From Alphaproteobacteria bacterium (GTDB lineage Bacteria; Pseudomonadota; Alphaproteobacteria; Rhizobiales; Xanthobacteraceae), in the NCBI GenBank assembly GCA_009781045.1, contig WQYW01000005.1:1-63911 (forward strand): a stretch of DNA of 63,911 nucleotides, written 5' to 3'. A model generated the notes under the pieces. That model searched no databases. It was not told the DNA's origin and worked only from the letters and a program-made list of their open reading frames with translations. Positions 18,301 to 26,579 of the stretch are shown here, piece after piece. A program made the translations under genes and the position numbers. Every line of letters starts with the position of its first letter. Position 1 is the stretch's first letter.

Positions 18301-19347
18301 ATGACATCGCTCCATCACCGTCATCGCCTCGTCACCGCCACACTGCTTGGGGTCTGCGCCGCCGCGCTCTGCGGCTGCGCCACAAGGGCGACGCCCCCGG
18401 AAATCACCTATGATGACGCAAGCCTCCCAGCCCGCCAGGAAAGCGATCCGCCGGCTGCGGTCACGGTCGTCGAGGTGCCGAAACCCCTGCCGCTGCCCGG
18501 CCAGCTCAAACCTGTCATCGGCCACCACCGGCCGGAAGCGAAAGAGCCCACCGCCCGGGTCCGGCTCGCCAATGAGGCGGCGCGGATCGAGCCGGTACGT
18601 GACGGTTTCCTCAATTCGATGCAGGTCTATCCCTTCGCCGAGGGCGCGCTCTATCAGGTTTATGCCTCGCCGGGCCAGATTACCGACATCGCTCTGCAGC
18701 CCGGCGAACAGCTCTCCGGCTCCGGCCCCGTCGCTGCCGGCGACACCGTGCGCTGGGTGATCGCCGACACCCAAAGCGGCACAATTCAGGGCCGCCAGGT
18801 CCATATCCTGGTCAAGCCGACCCGCCCCGACATCACCACCAATCTCGTCATCAACACCGACCGCCGCTCCTATCACCTTGAACTGCGCTCCACCGAGAAG
18901 ACCTATATGGCCGAGGTGCGGTGGCAATATCCGCACGACCAGGTGATCGCGCTGCAAAAGCAGAACCGGGAGGCGGAAGCGGCCAGACCGGTCGCCACCA
19001 GCGTCGATCTGGCACAGGTGAATTTCCGCTACGATGTCTCCGGCGATGCCGCGCCATGGAAGCCGCTCCGCGCCTTCGACGACGGCCATCAGGTCTTTAT
19101 CGAATTCCCGCGCGGCATCGCTCAGGGCGAGATGCCGCCGCTCTTTGTCGTCGGTCCGGAGGGCAACACTTCGGAACTCGTCAACTACCGGGTGCGCAAC
19201 CATTACATGATCGTCGACCGCCTGTTCGCCGCCGCGGAACTGCGCTTCGGCAGCGAAAGCGGGGAGCGGCGGGTGCGCATCACCCGCAGCGACGGCATCC
19301 CGCACCCCTTCTCCTGGCTCCCCAAATTCCCGCTTCGCACAAGGTGA
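18301..19347 (+). CDS. trbG: TrbG, VirB9-type outer-membrane-complex protein
   Basis: A 348-residue VirB9/TrbG-family protein. The N-terminal hydrophobic segment ends in a lipobox-like L-C-G-C (Cys about residue 28), so it may be a lipoprotein. A Pro-rich linker follows, then the conserved Y-P-F-A-E-G-A-L-Y-Q-V-Y and L-Q-P-G-E motifs (about 104-142) and the C-terminal beta domain with V-N-Y-R-V-R-N-H-Y-M-I-V-D-R-L (about 292-310). With TrbI it forms the periplasm-spanning core of the secretion channel. It starts directly after the trbF stop with no spacer, and trbI begins at or just past its own stop. All family motifs are present. Confidence 0.95.
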   Translation: MTSLHHRHRLVTATLLGVCAAALCGCATRATPPEITYDDASLPARQESDPPAAVTVVEVPKPLPLPGQLKPVIGHHRPEAKEPTARVRLANEAARIEPVRDGFLNSMQVYPFAEGALYQVYASPGQITDIALQPGEQLSGSGPVAAGDTVRWVIADTQSGTIQGRQVHILVKPTRPDITTNLVINTDRRSYHLELRSTEKTYMAEVRWQYPHDQVIALQKQNREAEAARPVATSVDLAQVNFRYDVSGDAAPWKPLRAFDDGHQVFIEFPRGIAQGEMPPLFVVGPEGNTSELVNYRVRNHYMIVDRLFAAAELRFGSESGERRVRITRSDGIPHPFSWLPKFPLRTR

Positions 19348-19352
19348 CGACC

Positions 19353-20543
19353 GTGACCGAACCGCTTGAGCCCGAAAGCGCACGCGAGCGCGATGCACGG
19401 CTGGAACAGGCAAAGCTCGCCCTGAGACTGCGCCCCGACCCCCCGCGCGTCACCCGGCTGTCGCGCAAAGTCCTGACGGCAATCGGCTCCCTCGCCGCGC
19501 TCGCCATCGGCTCCGCCCTGATCTATGCGCTCCAGACCTCGCGCCACGACACGCGCGAGGAACTCTATTCAACCGACACCCGCGCCGCCGCCGAGGGCCT
19601 GTCGGTTCTGCCCAGAGACTATGGCGCCGTGGCCCGGCTCGGCCCCGCCCTGCCCGCCGATCTCGGTCGCGCCATCCTGCACGCCGGACAGCAGGCCTCC
19701 GTCCCCCCTATCGGCCCCGGCGAGGGCGAACAGCACCGCCTCCAGGAAGAGGAAGCCGCGCGCACCGCACGTCTGTTCACCACCATCGAGAGCCGCAACG
19801 CCAGCGCCAGCAGCAATGACAGTCCGCAAACTCCCGTACCGCGGGCGGATCTCGCCGGCCTCGGCCTCGCACCCCAGACATCAACCCCCACCGCGCAGGA
19901 ACGCCAGCTCGCCTTTGTCAACCAGAGTGCCGACAAGCGCAGCGTCTCCCCCGACCGGGTCAGCGCGCCAGCATCGCCTTATTCCCTCCAGGCCGGCTCC
20001 GTCATCCCCGCCGCCCTGATCACCGGCATCCGCTCCGATCTCCCGGGACAAATCACCGCCCAGGTCACCGGGAATGTCCATGACAGCCCCACCGGCAGAT
20101 TGCTGCTGATCCCCCAGGGCACCCGCCTCATCGGCCAGTATGACAACGGCATCGGCTTCGGGCAGCGCCGTGTGCTCCTGGTCTGGAACCGCCTGATCTT
20201 CCCCAACGGCCGCTCCATCGCGCTCGAGCGCCAGCCCGGTGCCGACACGCAAGGCTATGCCGGCCTCGAAGATGAGGTCGACTATCACTGGAGCGAACTC
20301 TTCAGGGGAGCGATGCTGTCGACCATTCTCAGCGTCGGTGCCCAGGCCGGCATCGGTGCCAACGAAAACGGCCTGGTCCAGGCGCTGCGCTCCGGCGCCT
20401 CCAACGGCATCAGCCAGACCGGCCAGCAGATCGTCCAGCGTCAGCTCAATATCCAGCCAACGCTGACGATACGGCCCGGATACCCCGTCCGGGTCATCGT
20501 CACCCACGACCTCGTACTCGAACCCTATGGAGGAGAACCATGA
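19353..20543 (+). CDS. trbI: TrbI, VirB10-type core-channel protein
   Basis: A VirB10/TrbI-family protein of about 396 residues. It has a cytoplasmic N-terminus, one membrane helix (about residues 40-58, LTAIGSLAALAIGSALIYAL), a polar periplasmic linker and a C-terminal beta-barrel core. The core carries the typical S-P-Y-S-L-Q-A-G-S-V-I-P-A-A-L-I-T-G (about 208-225) and the distal G-Y-P-V-R-V-I-V. GTG at 19353 is preceded by AAGG at good spacing. An alternative GTG at 19344 overlaps the trbG stop and would add three residues. The open frame continues upstream inside trbG, but that part is a shadow. TrbI senses ATPase activity and gates the outer-membrane pore in related systems. Confidence 0.94.
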   Translation: MTEPLEPESARERDARLEQAKLALRLRPDPPRVTRLSRKVLTAIGSLAALAIGSALIYALQTSRHDTREELYSTDTRAAAEGLSVLPRDYGAVARLGPALPADLGRAILHAGQQASVPPIGPGEGEQHRLQEEEAARTARLFTTIESRNASASSNDSPQTPVPRADLAGLGLAPQTSTPTAQERQLAFVNQSADKRSVSPDRVSAPASPYSLQAGSVIPAALITGIRSDLPGQITAQVTGNVHDSPTGRLLLIPQGTRLIGQYDNGIGFGQRRVLLVWNRLIFPNGRSIALERQPGADTQGYAGLEDEVDYHWSELFRGAMLSTILSVGAQAGIGANENGLVQALRSGASNGISQTGQQIVQRQLNIQPTLTIRPGYPVRVIVTHDLVLEPYGGEP

Positions 20544-20779
20544 GACTGCGGATCACCCCGATCAGCGATGAACCGCCGGTGCCGATCACGCTCCAGCTGC
20601 CGGCCGACATCCACCGCGAACTCGCCCGCTATGCCGCCCAGCTGGCCCGCGACAGCGACCTGCCTGCGGTCGAACCCTCGCGCCTCATCGCCCCGATGCT
20701 GGAGCGCTTCATGAAGAGCGACCGCGCCTTCAACAAGGCCGGATACGCAAAGCCCGATCTCGCTGAACCGTTCGGCTGA
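20540..20779 (+). CDS. DUF2274 protein, trb-linked
   Basis: A 79-residue protein of the DUF2274 family, usually found directly after trbI in alphaproteobacterial conjugation clusters. Features are the P-V-P-I-T-L-Q-L-P-A-D-I-H-R-E-L-x-R-Y-A motif (about residues 14-33) and the P-S-R-L-I-A-P-M-L-E-R-F-M-x-S-D-R-A-F segment (about 46-64), which look like a small helical, possibly ribbon-helix-helix-like DNA-binding fold. The function is not established. The ATG overlaps the trbI stop (ATGA), so it belongs to the same operon, and it closes the trb run. A stem-loop follows at 20793-20826. Confidence 0.9.
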   Translation: MRLRITPISDEPPVPITLQLPADIHRELARYAAQLARDSDLPAVEPSRLIAPMLERFMKSDRAFNKAGYAKPDLAEPFG

Positions 20780-20792
20780 CGACCAGAGGTTC

Positions 20793-20826
20793 GCCTCCCT
20801 CGACCCGCAGCCGCACCGAGGGAGGC
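20793..20826 (+). terminator. candidate terminator of the trb operon
   Basis: GCCTCCCTCG (20793-20802) pairs exactly with CGAGGGAGGC (20817-20826) across a 14-base loop, 13 bases after the DUF2274 stop. There is no T run after the stem, so an intrinsic terminator is plausible but not certain. Confidence 0.45.
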
Positions 20827-21321
20827 AACGAGGCGCATCGTCACCTCACCCGACGTGGCTTCAGATGTGCCAGGGGCGCACCCCCCCACCGCCTGGACCC
20901 CGGTGGCGCTGCCCGGATCAACGGCACATCGGAGCTGCCAGAGTGAGGGAAATCCTCGTGACTGGCGCCGCGAAAGCCGCCATCGCCCTGCCCTCGGGGG
21001 CGATGGCGGCCCGCATTCGAAGACCCCGCATTCGAAGACCCCGCATTCGAAGACCTGGCCGCTGACGCGACTTCCTTCGTAAGCACCCGACCTGAACGAA
21101 GCGGATCGCCGCCCGCGCTCCTGCCGACTGCCGACCTTCCCGGCCATCGCGTGGCAAGCGATGGCAGAAGTGCTTTGAGGAAGGAGCAGCCCCCTTCCCC
21201 GAACTGTCCGAACGGTCCTTCGCCGGGCCCCAGGTTCCAATCCCGTTTTCCGAATACCCCCGACGATCAGAAGATCTCCGCCTCCCTCAGCCCGCAAACC
21301 GCAAAAAGAAGCAGGCCACAC
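20827..21321. other. intergenic region with a short tandem repeat
   Basis: No gene is supported between the candidate trb terminator and the hypothetical gene at 21322. The open frame that reaches back to 21151 has no ribosome binding site there. The only structure is the 3 x 15-bp direct repeat at 21011-21055. Confidence 0.5.
21011..21055. repeat. 3 x 15-bp perfect tandem repeat
   Basis: CCGCATTCGAAGACC occurs three times head to tail (21011-21025, 21026-21040, 21041-21055) with no mismatches. Each unit contains the palindrome TTCGAA. The repeat lies outside any supported gene, downstream of the trb operon, so it could be a protein-binding array or a slippage product. Confidence 0.7.
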
Positions 21322-21765
21322 ATGACCCCATCCGATCCGCTTGAAGATTTCGCCAGAGACCTCGTCATGGCCGACGTCACCTTCCGCTATTCGCAGACGC
21401 TGGTGGCCCAGTCCGAAGCCGTCATCCGGGCCTGGGATAAACGCAACCCCGAGCCCGATGATCTTCCCGGCACGCCGGATCCGCGGTCCCCGCACCATCC
21501 CGACGCCGAACCGCAGCCCGTGAGCGCATGGCAGAACTGGCAGTCGCGGCGCCTGCGAATGATCTCCTCCTCCAAACTCGCCGAGCGCCAGGAGCGGGAA
21601 TCAGCCCACCGCCAGCGCTATATCGACGCCGTGGCGCGGCTCGCCGACCTGACCTGCAGCTCAATGGGAGACCTCCGGACCAAGGCCATCCTCGCCCTCT
21701 CCATCGACAGCGAAGACGGCACATTGAGCCGCGCTGTCGTTCGGGACCTCGTTGATCTCGACTGA
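21322..21765 (+). CDS. conserved-looking hypothetical protein beside trb genes
   Basis: A 147-residue soluble, charged protein, MTPSDPLEDFARD...VVRDLVDLD. It is mostly helical with a Pro-rich middle (about residues 45-65) and a basic segment W-Q-S-R-R-L-R-M-I-S-S-S-K-L-A-E-R-Q-E-R (about 74-93). No signal peptide or membrane segment is present. The ATG at 21322 follows AAGAAGCAGG and is preferred over an ATG at 21151 in the same frame. It lies downstream of the trb operon and may belong to the same mobile element, but no family was recognised. Confidence 0.6.
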   Translation: MTPSDPLEDFARDLVMADVTFRYSQTLVAQSEAVIRAWDKRNPEPDDLPGTPDPRSPHHPDAEPQPVSAWQNWQSRRLRMISSSKLAERQERESAHRQRYIDAVARLADLTCSSMGDLRTKAILALSIDSEDGTLSRAVVRDLVDLD

Positions 21766-22110
21766 ATCAGATGTGCCAGCCGGACAATGGCTCCGAGCAG
21801 CCCATGCACAGCCAATCCCCGTCCAGGTTGTGGACCGAAGATTGATGTTCAATTACCCCGTTCGTCGGCGTCATTTGCCTTGTCGGCAAGGGTGTCCGCC
21901 TCCGTGTCTGGCAAGAGCTGGTCGGCTCCTGTCAGGTCACTGGCCTCTCCACCGGTCAGGAAAAAGCCGGTCGGGTTCCCCAGTTCCCCAGCAAATAGGT
22001 TGTCGTATTTCCGCTCGTCTGCTACCGGTTGCCAAACGCTGCCGCCCCCGGAGATCAGAACAGGCTGCTTTTCTGCCGTCCCTGATTTCTGCCGTGGATC
22101 GGTAATTCGG
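21766..22110. other. intergenic region between convergent genes
   Basis: 345 bp between the hypothetical gene at 21322-21765 and the stop of the zeta-toxin gene. No gene or strong hairpin is supported. Confidence 0.45.
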
Positions 22111-22983
22111 TCAGATGTCGTGGGGATCGGCCCGGTGTCTGGCCCAGTCGTAACGCGCCCGCATAGCCACCTTTTCAGCCTCGGTGGCATTGCGCTCAGG
22201 CCGGTCAAGCCACTGCAGCAATTCGAGATAGGCCTGAACAAACTGCTGCGCTTCATCCGTTGCCATCGGGCGGTTGCGCTCCCTGTCCATCACCTGGCGC
22301 ACACGTGGTTCGTTGTGCCATTGCCCGTGCTCAAGCTGGTCGTCGCAGATCACGGCTGCCCGGTGATCATAGAGGCAAAGGCGATCAACCTGCTTGTTCG
22401 CCTCGACCGAAGAGACAGTTTCGGCGACGCCGACATAAGCTTCGTCGTGCTTGTCTTTGGTCGAAAAACGACCATAGCCGCTCTCGGCACGCTGGCGTTC
22501 GTAGCGTTGGTAAATGCGCAGTTCGCTCACCTCTGATGCCACAGCCATGACATGCAATTCGACACGGTAGCCCGCTTGTCGTAACTCCTGCGTCATCCTC
22601 GCCATCGCTGCCGGATCGCGCGAAGTCTGGTCGATAATGATGTTGCGCCGCCCAACGAGACCATCGCGCAACAATCGCGTCGCCCATGGTCCGCAATCCG
22701 GGTGCGTCAGGTTGGCGGCTGTCCGGTCGTCGGCCATCATGAGGCTTCGGAACTCAGGGTGGTACGGCCGCATCTTGTCGGCGTCGACCAGAACGTAGCC
22801 GCTGTCGTGGAACCGGGTGATGGCCTGTGCGGCGATGCGGGACTTGCCGCATCCCGGCTGCCCTCCTGTGATAACGGCACAGGGGTGTTCCTGCGGCCTA
22901 CTCTTTGGCAGGTAGCGAGCGGCGATCTCTTCAATGTAGATCGCGTCGTGCCGTTCAGGCCTGAGCTTGTATGTTTCACTCAT
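22111..22983 (-). CDS. zeta-toxin family P-loop kinase
   Basis: A 290-residue zeta/PezT-type P-loop kinase. Known family members phosphorylate UDP-activated amino sugars and so poison cell-wall synthesis. Walker A is G-Q-P-G-C-G-K-S (residues 41-48). The D-A-D-K-M-R-P-Y-H-P motif (about 67-76) corresponds to the conserved substrate and catalytic region. A central N-I-I-I-D-Q-T-S-R-D segment (about 113-122) and the R-Y-x-R-Q element (about 158) follow. Its ATG overlaps the stop of the upstream 104-residue gene by 4 bases (ATGA), the classical toxin-antitoxin arrangement. It is cytosolic and acts as an addiction or stress module, fitting the neighbouring conjugation genes. Confidence 0.9.
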   Translation of the reverse strand: MSETYKLRPERHDAIYIEEIAARYLPKSRPQEHPCAVITGGQPGCGKSRIAAQAITRFHDSGYVLVDADKMRPYHPEFRSLMMADDRTAANLTHPDCGPWATRLLRDGLVGRRNIIIDQTSRDPAAMARMTQELRQAGYRVELHVMAVASEVSELRIYQRYERQRAESGYGRFSTKDKHDEAYVGVAETVSSVEANKQVDRLCLYDHRAAVICDDQLEHGQWHNEPRVRQVMDRERNRPMATDEAQQFVQAYLELLQWLDRPERNATEAEKVAMRARYDWARHRADPHDI

Positions 22984-23294
22984 GTCGCAGCACGGCGGCG
23001 CTCATAGTCGGCCTTGACGATCGGGCAATATTCATCAAATACGCGTTGAATGGCCGCGTCATCATCAAGCCGGAGGTCGTCCTGTTCGCTGGCGAACTGT
23101 TGGAATTCGGCGCGCCACTGCGCGATCCTGGCGGAATCCGGCTGAGCTTTCTCTTGTTCTTCATGGATGGCGGCGCTCCGCATGGCCATCATGAAGCCGA
23201 TGGTTTCCTGCGCAACCTCAAAGCGATTCAGTTGGTCAAGATACTCGAAACCGCTGCTCTGCGCTTCGTTGGCATTTCCGTTGACTCTGTTCAT
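22980..23294 (-). CDS. putative antitoxin partner of the zeta toxin
   Basis: A 104-residue, acidic, helical protein (MNRVNGNANEAQ...YERRRAAT) immediately upstream of the zeta-toxin gene and coupled to it by a 4-base overlap. Size and position fit an antitoxin. It has no HTH domain like PezA, and its sequence does not clearly match epsilon antitoxin; it resembles epsilon only in being short and helical. The motif F-E-V-A-Q-E-T-I-G-F-M-M-A-M-R (about residues 24-38) is its most distinctive stretch. The antitoxin role is inferred from gene order, not from recognised homology. Confidence 0.7.
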   Translation of the reverse strand: MNRVNGNANEAQSSGFEYLDQLNRFEVAQETIGFMMAMRSAAIHEEQEKAQPDSARIAQWRAEFQQFASEQDDLRLDDDAAIQRVFDEYCPIVKADYERRRAAT

Positions 23295-24231
23295 TCATCG
23301 AACCCCTGATCTGTCCCACTCTGTTTATCTCTGATCGTACGGATCCCCGCTATCGTGCCGACCGCAGGTCATCGAGGCACTCACAGAGACGAAGATGCCG
23401 GCAGCTCGGCTGAGCGGATCTCAGCAGACTCCGGTGCGAACTCGCGCTTGCCGCCGCGGGCCATGACATTGGACCGGGAAGGAATCCGCTTTGGACCTCA
23501 GCGGATTTGTTGCCAAGTTCGGTCCGGAAGCCATTGGCTCCCCTGCCTTCTTACCCAATTCTAGGCATCTGGCGTGATCTTCGCAACAGCGAAAATCTCG
23601 CGGAGCCGAGCGAGTCCGAGGCGGGTGGATCGGACAGCGGATGCTGGTCCATATGCTTTGCACTGGGTGCAATGGTGCAATTGAGTATGGAACCAGGCTC
23701 ACGCGAACTGAAACTGAAATTCCGGTCTGGCGAAATCGCGGGGGTTACAGGAGGGGCACAGATGGAACCAGTGTGTCGCTTCGCCCTGGGAGAGTGCAGA
23801 ATGGATACAGGCCCGTGCAAGACTGCCCTGTCAGTCCCCCAGTGAAGGGACATTGGGGAAGAAATTGAATAAGTGGGAACAAGGGACAAGGGTTGACGTT
23901 GCTGAGCGGCTACACTGTGGCTTTCGGCCCGAACGGCAGCAGCGGGGGAAGGTAACGAGGCTTGCCGTTCACCCTGGGGGTGACGATCCGAGAGTGGCTG
24001 GATCCGTCCTAAACCAATGTGAATGTTTGGCTTTTCCCGTCACGACGGGCTACCGACTGCCGTTTTCAGGGTTAACGAACCGCAGCAGCAGACCCCTTTG
24101 GCTGCCTTTGGCTTCCTTATGGGTGGCAGAGCGCGGGCGCGCGATCACCCGGAATAGCTGGTCGCGTCGCCAGCGCGGTGACCATGATCCATGGAAACCT
24201 CACAGGAACAGTCCTTCGCAGGAAGACCACA
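23295..24231. other. long gene-poor region upstream of the TA pair
   Basis: About 0.9 kb. The first part is the upstream region of the antitoxin gene. Open frames on either strand are short and of shadow composition. It ends at the left edge of the 721-bp duplicated segment. Confidence 0.45.
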
Positions 24232-24952
24232 CGCGCACGCTTCGAGAGCCTGCGTCGGCCTTCCGGAAACCCGCCCCACTGAAGTGCAGACACGCGTGTG
24301 AATTCCACCTCACCCCAGCCGCTCTTTCCAGGCCTGGAACATCAGGACCGGCCAGAGCATCTGTTCGAAATTGCCACGCCCGCTCTGGTGGAGTTCCCAC
24401 ACTTTCGAAATTTCGCCCGCGACAAAATACCCCTCCTGGGTCAGACGGGAAGGCGACAGCAGTTCGGCGGCCCAGTCGCGCAACGGCCCCCGCAGCCAGT
24501 CATGCAGCGGAATGGCAAAGCCCATCTTCGGCCGTTCAATAATCCCGCGCGGAACATAGCGGTAAAGCAGGTTACGCAGGATCCATTTCGACTGCCTCTC
24601 CCGGATCTTGAAGGTGAGAGGCAGCGAGGCGGCGTATTCGACCACACGGTGATCGAGAAACGGGGCCCGGGTTTCCAGGCTCACCGCCATGGCGGCGCGG
24701 TCAACCTTGGTGAGAATGTCGTCGGGCAGATAGGTGAGAATGTCCTGGCGCATCATCCACTGAACAAAGTCCGGATCGACCTCTGCCTCCACCGTTGCCG
24801 GATCGCCGGCGCCGATCACGACGCTTTGCGGCTGCGGCCAGGCCGAAACCACCCGGTCATCCATGGCCTGTGCCGGGTGGCAGGCCATCACCGCCGCCAG
24901 TTTGTGCAGCTTGTCGCCGGGCAGGCGCATATTGAGGCCCGGGATCAGCGCG
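24232..24952. repeat. 721-bp direct repeat, copy 1 (3' end of asparagine synthetase locus)
   Basis: This segment is highly similar, without evident gaps, to 29857-30577 in the same orientation. It spans the C-terminal ~215 codons of an asparagine synthetase plus about 78 bp of downstream sequence, including ACACGCGTGT and the AATTCCACCTCA that follows it. Similarity starts abruptly at CGCGCACGCTTCGAGAGCC and ends at GGGATCAGCGCG. Confidence 0.85.
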
Positions 24953-25011
24953 ATGACCCTGGGTTCGGCGCAGACGGCCGCCAATGCCGGCCGGCTGGCG
25001 TTGCGCAGCAC
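24310..25011 (-). pseudogene. truncated asparagine synthetase (C-terminal fragment)
   Basis: Residues from A-L-I-P-G onward match the last third of the intact AsnB encoded at 29935-31866, including L-E-T-R-A-P-F-L-D-H-R and the terminal F-Q-A-W-K-E-R-L. The glutaminase domain and the S-G-G-I-D-S-S PPi loop are absent, so no synthetase activity is possible. The roughly 20 residues before A-L-I-P-G are unrelated to AsnB. The copy results from the 721-bp duplication. The remaining frame is open and conserved in sequence, so the duplication is probably fairly recent. Confidence 0.88.
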
Positions 25012-25105
25012 TGCCTGAATCCTGAATCACGACAACGAGTGCCGCGACCCCGACGATCAACGCCCCTACCGAGAAAAAAATGGCCAGAATCTCGGGAAAG
25101 CTCAT
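24857..25105 (-). CDS. possible truncated small membrane protein at the duplication edge
   Basis: A minus-strand ATG at 25105 begins MSFPEILAIFFSVGALIVGV, a credible membrane helix continuing to V-V-V-I-Q-D-S-G. After about residue 31 the frame runs out of register into the asparagine-synthetase fragment, so if this was a gene its 3' part was replaced by the duplicated block. The evidence is only the hydrophobic N-terminus and its position exactly at the breakpoint. Confidence 0.25.
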   Translation of the reverse strand: MSFPEILAIFFSVGALIVGVAALVVVIQDSGSAAQRQPAGIGGRLRRTQGHRADPGPQYAPARRQAAQTGGGDGLPPGTGHG

Positions 25106-26238
25106 TGCGTTACGGCCGCCTGCCGGCGTTGGCACGCGCCCGTAGATCAGGCGGGCGATGGAGCAATGTTGCCGACCGTCCGGATCCGGTCGAGGAGGCA
25201 GGCCCCCGATTGCGCAAGCGCAGTCCGGCTGGTATCTCACCCTGCCGGTTGCCTGGCCGTGTCGCGTTACGTCGAGCGTCCGTCATCACAAGGCTTGCGT
25301 CTGTCGTCTGCCAATGCAGAGATCATGGCGCTGAAAAGCAGTTGATTCGTCAGCGTCGAGGACAGCGAAACAGCAATTGTGCGTGGTTGCGCTGCCCCCG
25401 CAGTGCCTGGCTCGCGGGAAAGCACACCAGGACAACCTTCTCAAGTCACGTTTCCGTGTTCGAAGCAGCCGCATTCCCGGCACAGCATGCGAAATCAAGG
25501 TCAGACCCGGCATGGCTGCCTGCACAAACTCGCGGTCGACGCCGATGGCGCGAGCACGGCAGACGCGCCCCCCCGATCATCGACGGCGTTCATGAGGCGT
25601 GAAATCGCAACTGTCCGGACCTCAATCCTGACTCGCAAGAGCCAGCAGTCATGTGTCATGTTGGACCTGGGGGACCTGGGGGGAGGTACGATATCGCGAG
25701 CTTCCTTCCTGATCGCGACATCGAACTGAAAATGGCCAGGTTCGCCATGAAGATCGGCGGCAAATACGTAGTCCGAGTGATCGGCTTTGCGCCAATGGCG
25801 CCAGGCTGGCCAGCGAACTGCGTATCGGGTCCGGGGCCCTGATCGGGCGGATTGACGAAGATGGCCTGCGAAGCTGCCCGATCTCGTCAATGGGTCCCGC
25901 GCCCAGGCGAGAGGACAAGGCCTGAAGCACGCCATCATCGGCCGCCTCGCGGTACCGATTGATCAAAAGATCGGGTCAATGCCGCCGCCTGCCGGGAAAG
26001 ACGGCAGCCAAACCGAAGTCCACCGCTACATTGTAGCGCCCGGTGTGTCACGATTCCAGCCACGCCACGCGGCGACAGCTTCGCATGGCACATGGACCGT
26101 ACACATGGACCGTACACATGGACCGTTGATCGTCAGGTGATCCCGGTGGAGGAGATGTCCTGGATGCCGGGCGCTGCAGGGTTTCGTCTTTTATTTCAGG
26201 GGCTTGAAATCAAAGGCAGAAATTGTTGGCCCTGTTAC
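25106..26238. other. gene-poor region with a short tandem repeat
   Basis: About 1.1 kb with no supportable gene. A three-copy 13-bp repeat lies at 26089-26126, and a doubled GGACCTGGG word is near 25664. Confidence 0.45.
26089..26126. repeat. 3 x 13-bp tandem repeat
   Basis: CACATGGACCGTA is repeated at 26089-26101 and 26102-26114, and a third copy at 26115-26127 is perfect for 12 of 13 bases. It lies about 110 bp upstream of the 18-bp palindrome and the HipB-like remnant, outside any supported gene. Confidence 0.65.
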
Positions 26239-26256
26239 TGTCAGCGATCGCTGACA
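26239..26256. promoter_or_regulatory. perfect 18-bp palindrome, probable operator
   Basis: TGTCAGCGATCGCTGACA is identical to its own reverse complement. It sits one base upstream of the ATG at 26258 that would begin the HipB-like gene, the usual place for an autoregulatory XRE-family operator. The related word CACTGACATC recurs twice just downstream (about 26275 and 26312), as if half-sites extend into the gene start. Confidence 0.6.
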
Positions 26257-26257
26257 T

Positions 26258-26579
26258 ATGATGATGTCGGCGAACACTGACATCCGGACATTGCACGCGT
26301 GTTCGCGCTTTCACTGACATCGGCGCTGCTATTCGTGACAGACGCAAACAACTCAAACTCGACCAGACGACCCTCGCCAATAAGATCGGCGTCAGCCGTC
26401 AATGGGTGATTGATGTGGAGAAAGGTCACCCACGCGGCGAGCTTGCCCTCGTGCTCCGCGCGATTGACGCCTTGAAGCTTCAGCTTGACGCCCGCACAGA
26501 CGCCGCGAGGCAAGTGAAGCCTGCGGGACCGATCGATATTGACGCCATCATTGCCGACGCGAGAAAAACCAGGCCGTGA
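26258..26579 (+). pseudogene. HipB-like XRE-family antitoxin/regulator, frameshifted at the 5' end
   Basis: The frame ending at 26579 encodes a clear XRE helix-turn-helix domain: D-I-G-A-A-I-R-D-R-R-K-Q-L-K-L-D-Q, then L-A-N-K-I-G-V-S-R-Q-W-V-I-D-V-E-K-G-H-P-R and L-R-A-I-D-A-L. This is the HipB/Y4mF-type pattern. No ATG, GTG or TTG is available in that frame after the stop codons at 26259-26264. The ATG at 26258 lies in another frame and would join by a one-base shift near 26300-26312, so the gene is broken or has a sequencing error. A HipA kinase would be expected downstream but none is seen. Intact, it would repress its own promoter through the 18-bp palindrome. Confidence 0.65.

Noticed and set aside
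18921..19343. In-frame upstream extension of trbI
   Set aside because: It lies inside trbG, and trbI homologues begin near the GTG codons at 19344-19353.
17410..19413. 667-codon minus-strand frame opposite trbL, trbF and trbG
   Set aside because: It is covered by three well-supported, overlapping trb genes; its composition is that of a shadow frame.
23421..23889. Two overlapping minus-strand frames of about 100 codons upstream of the TA pair
   Set aside because: They overlap each other in different frames, have no motifs and do not continue into any larger gene.
25664..25684. Doubled GGACCTGGG word
   Set aside because: Only two 9-bp copies in GC-rich DNA; too short to support a functional repeat.
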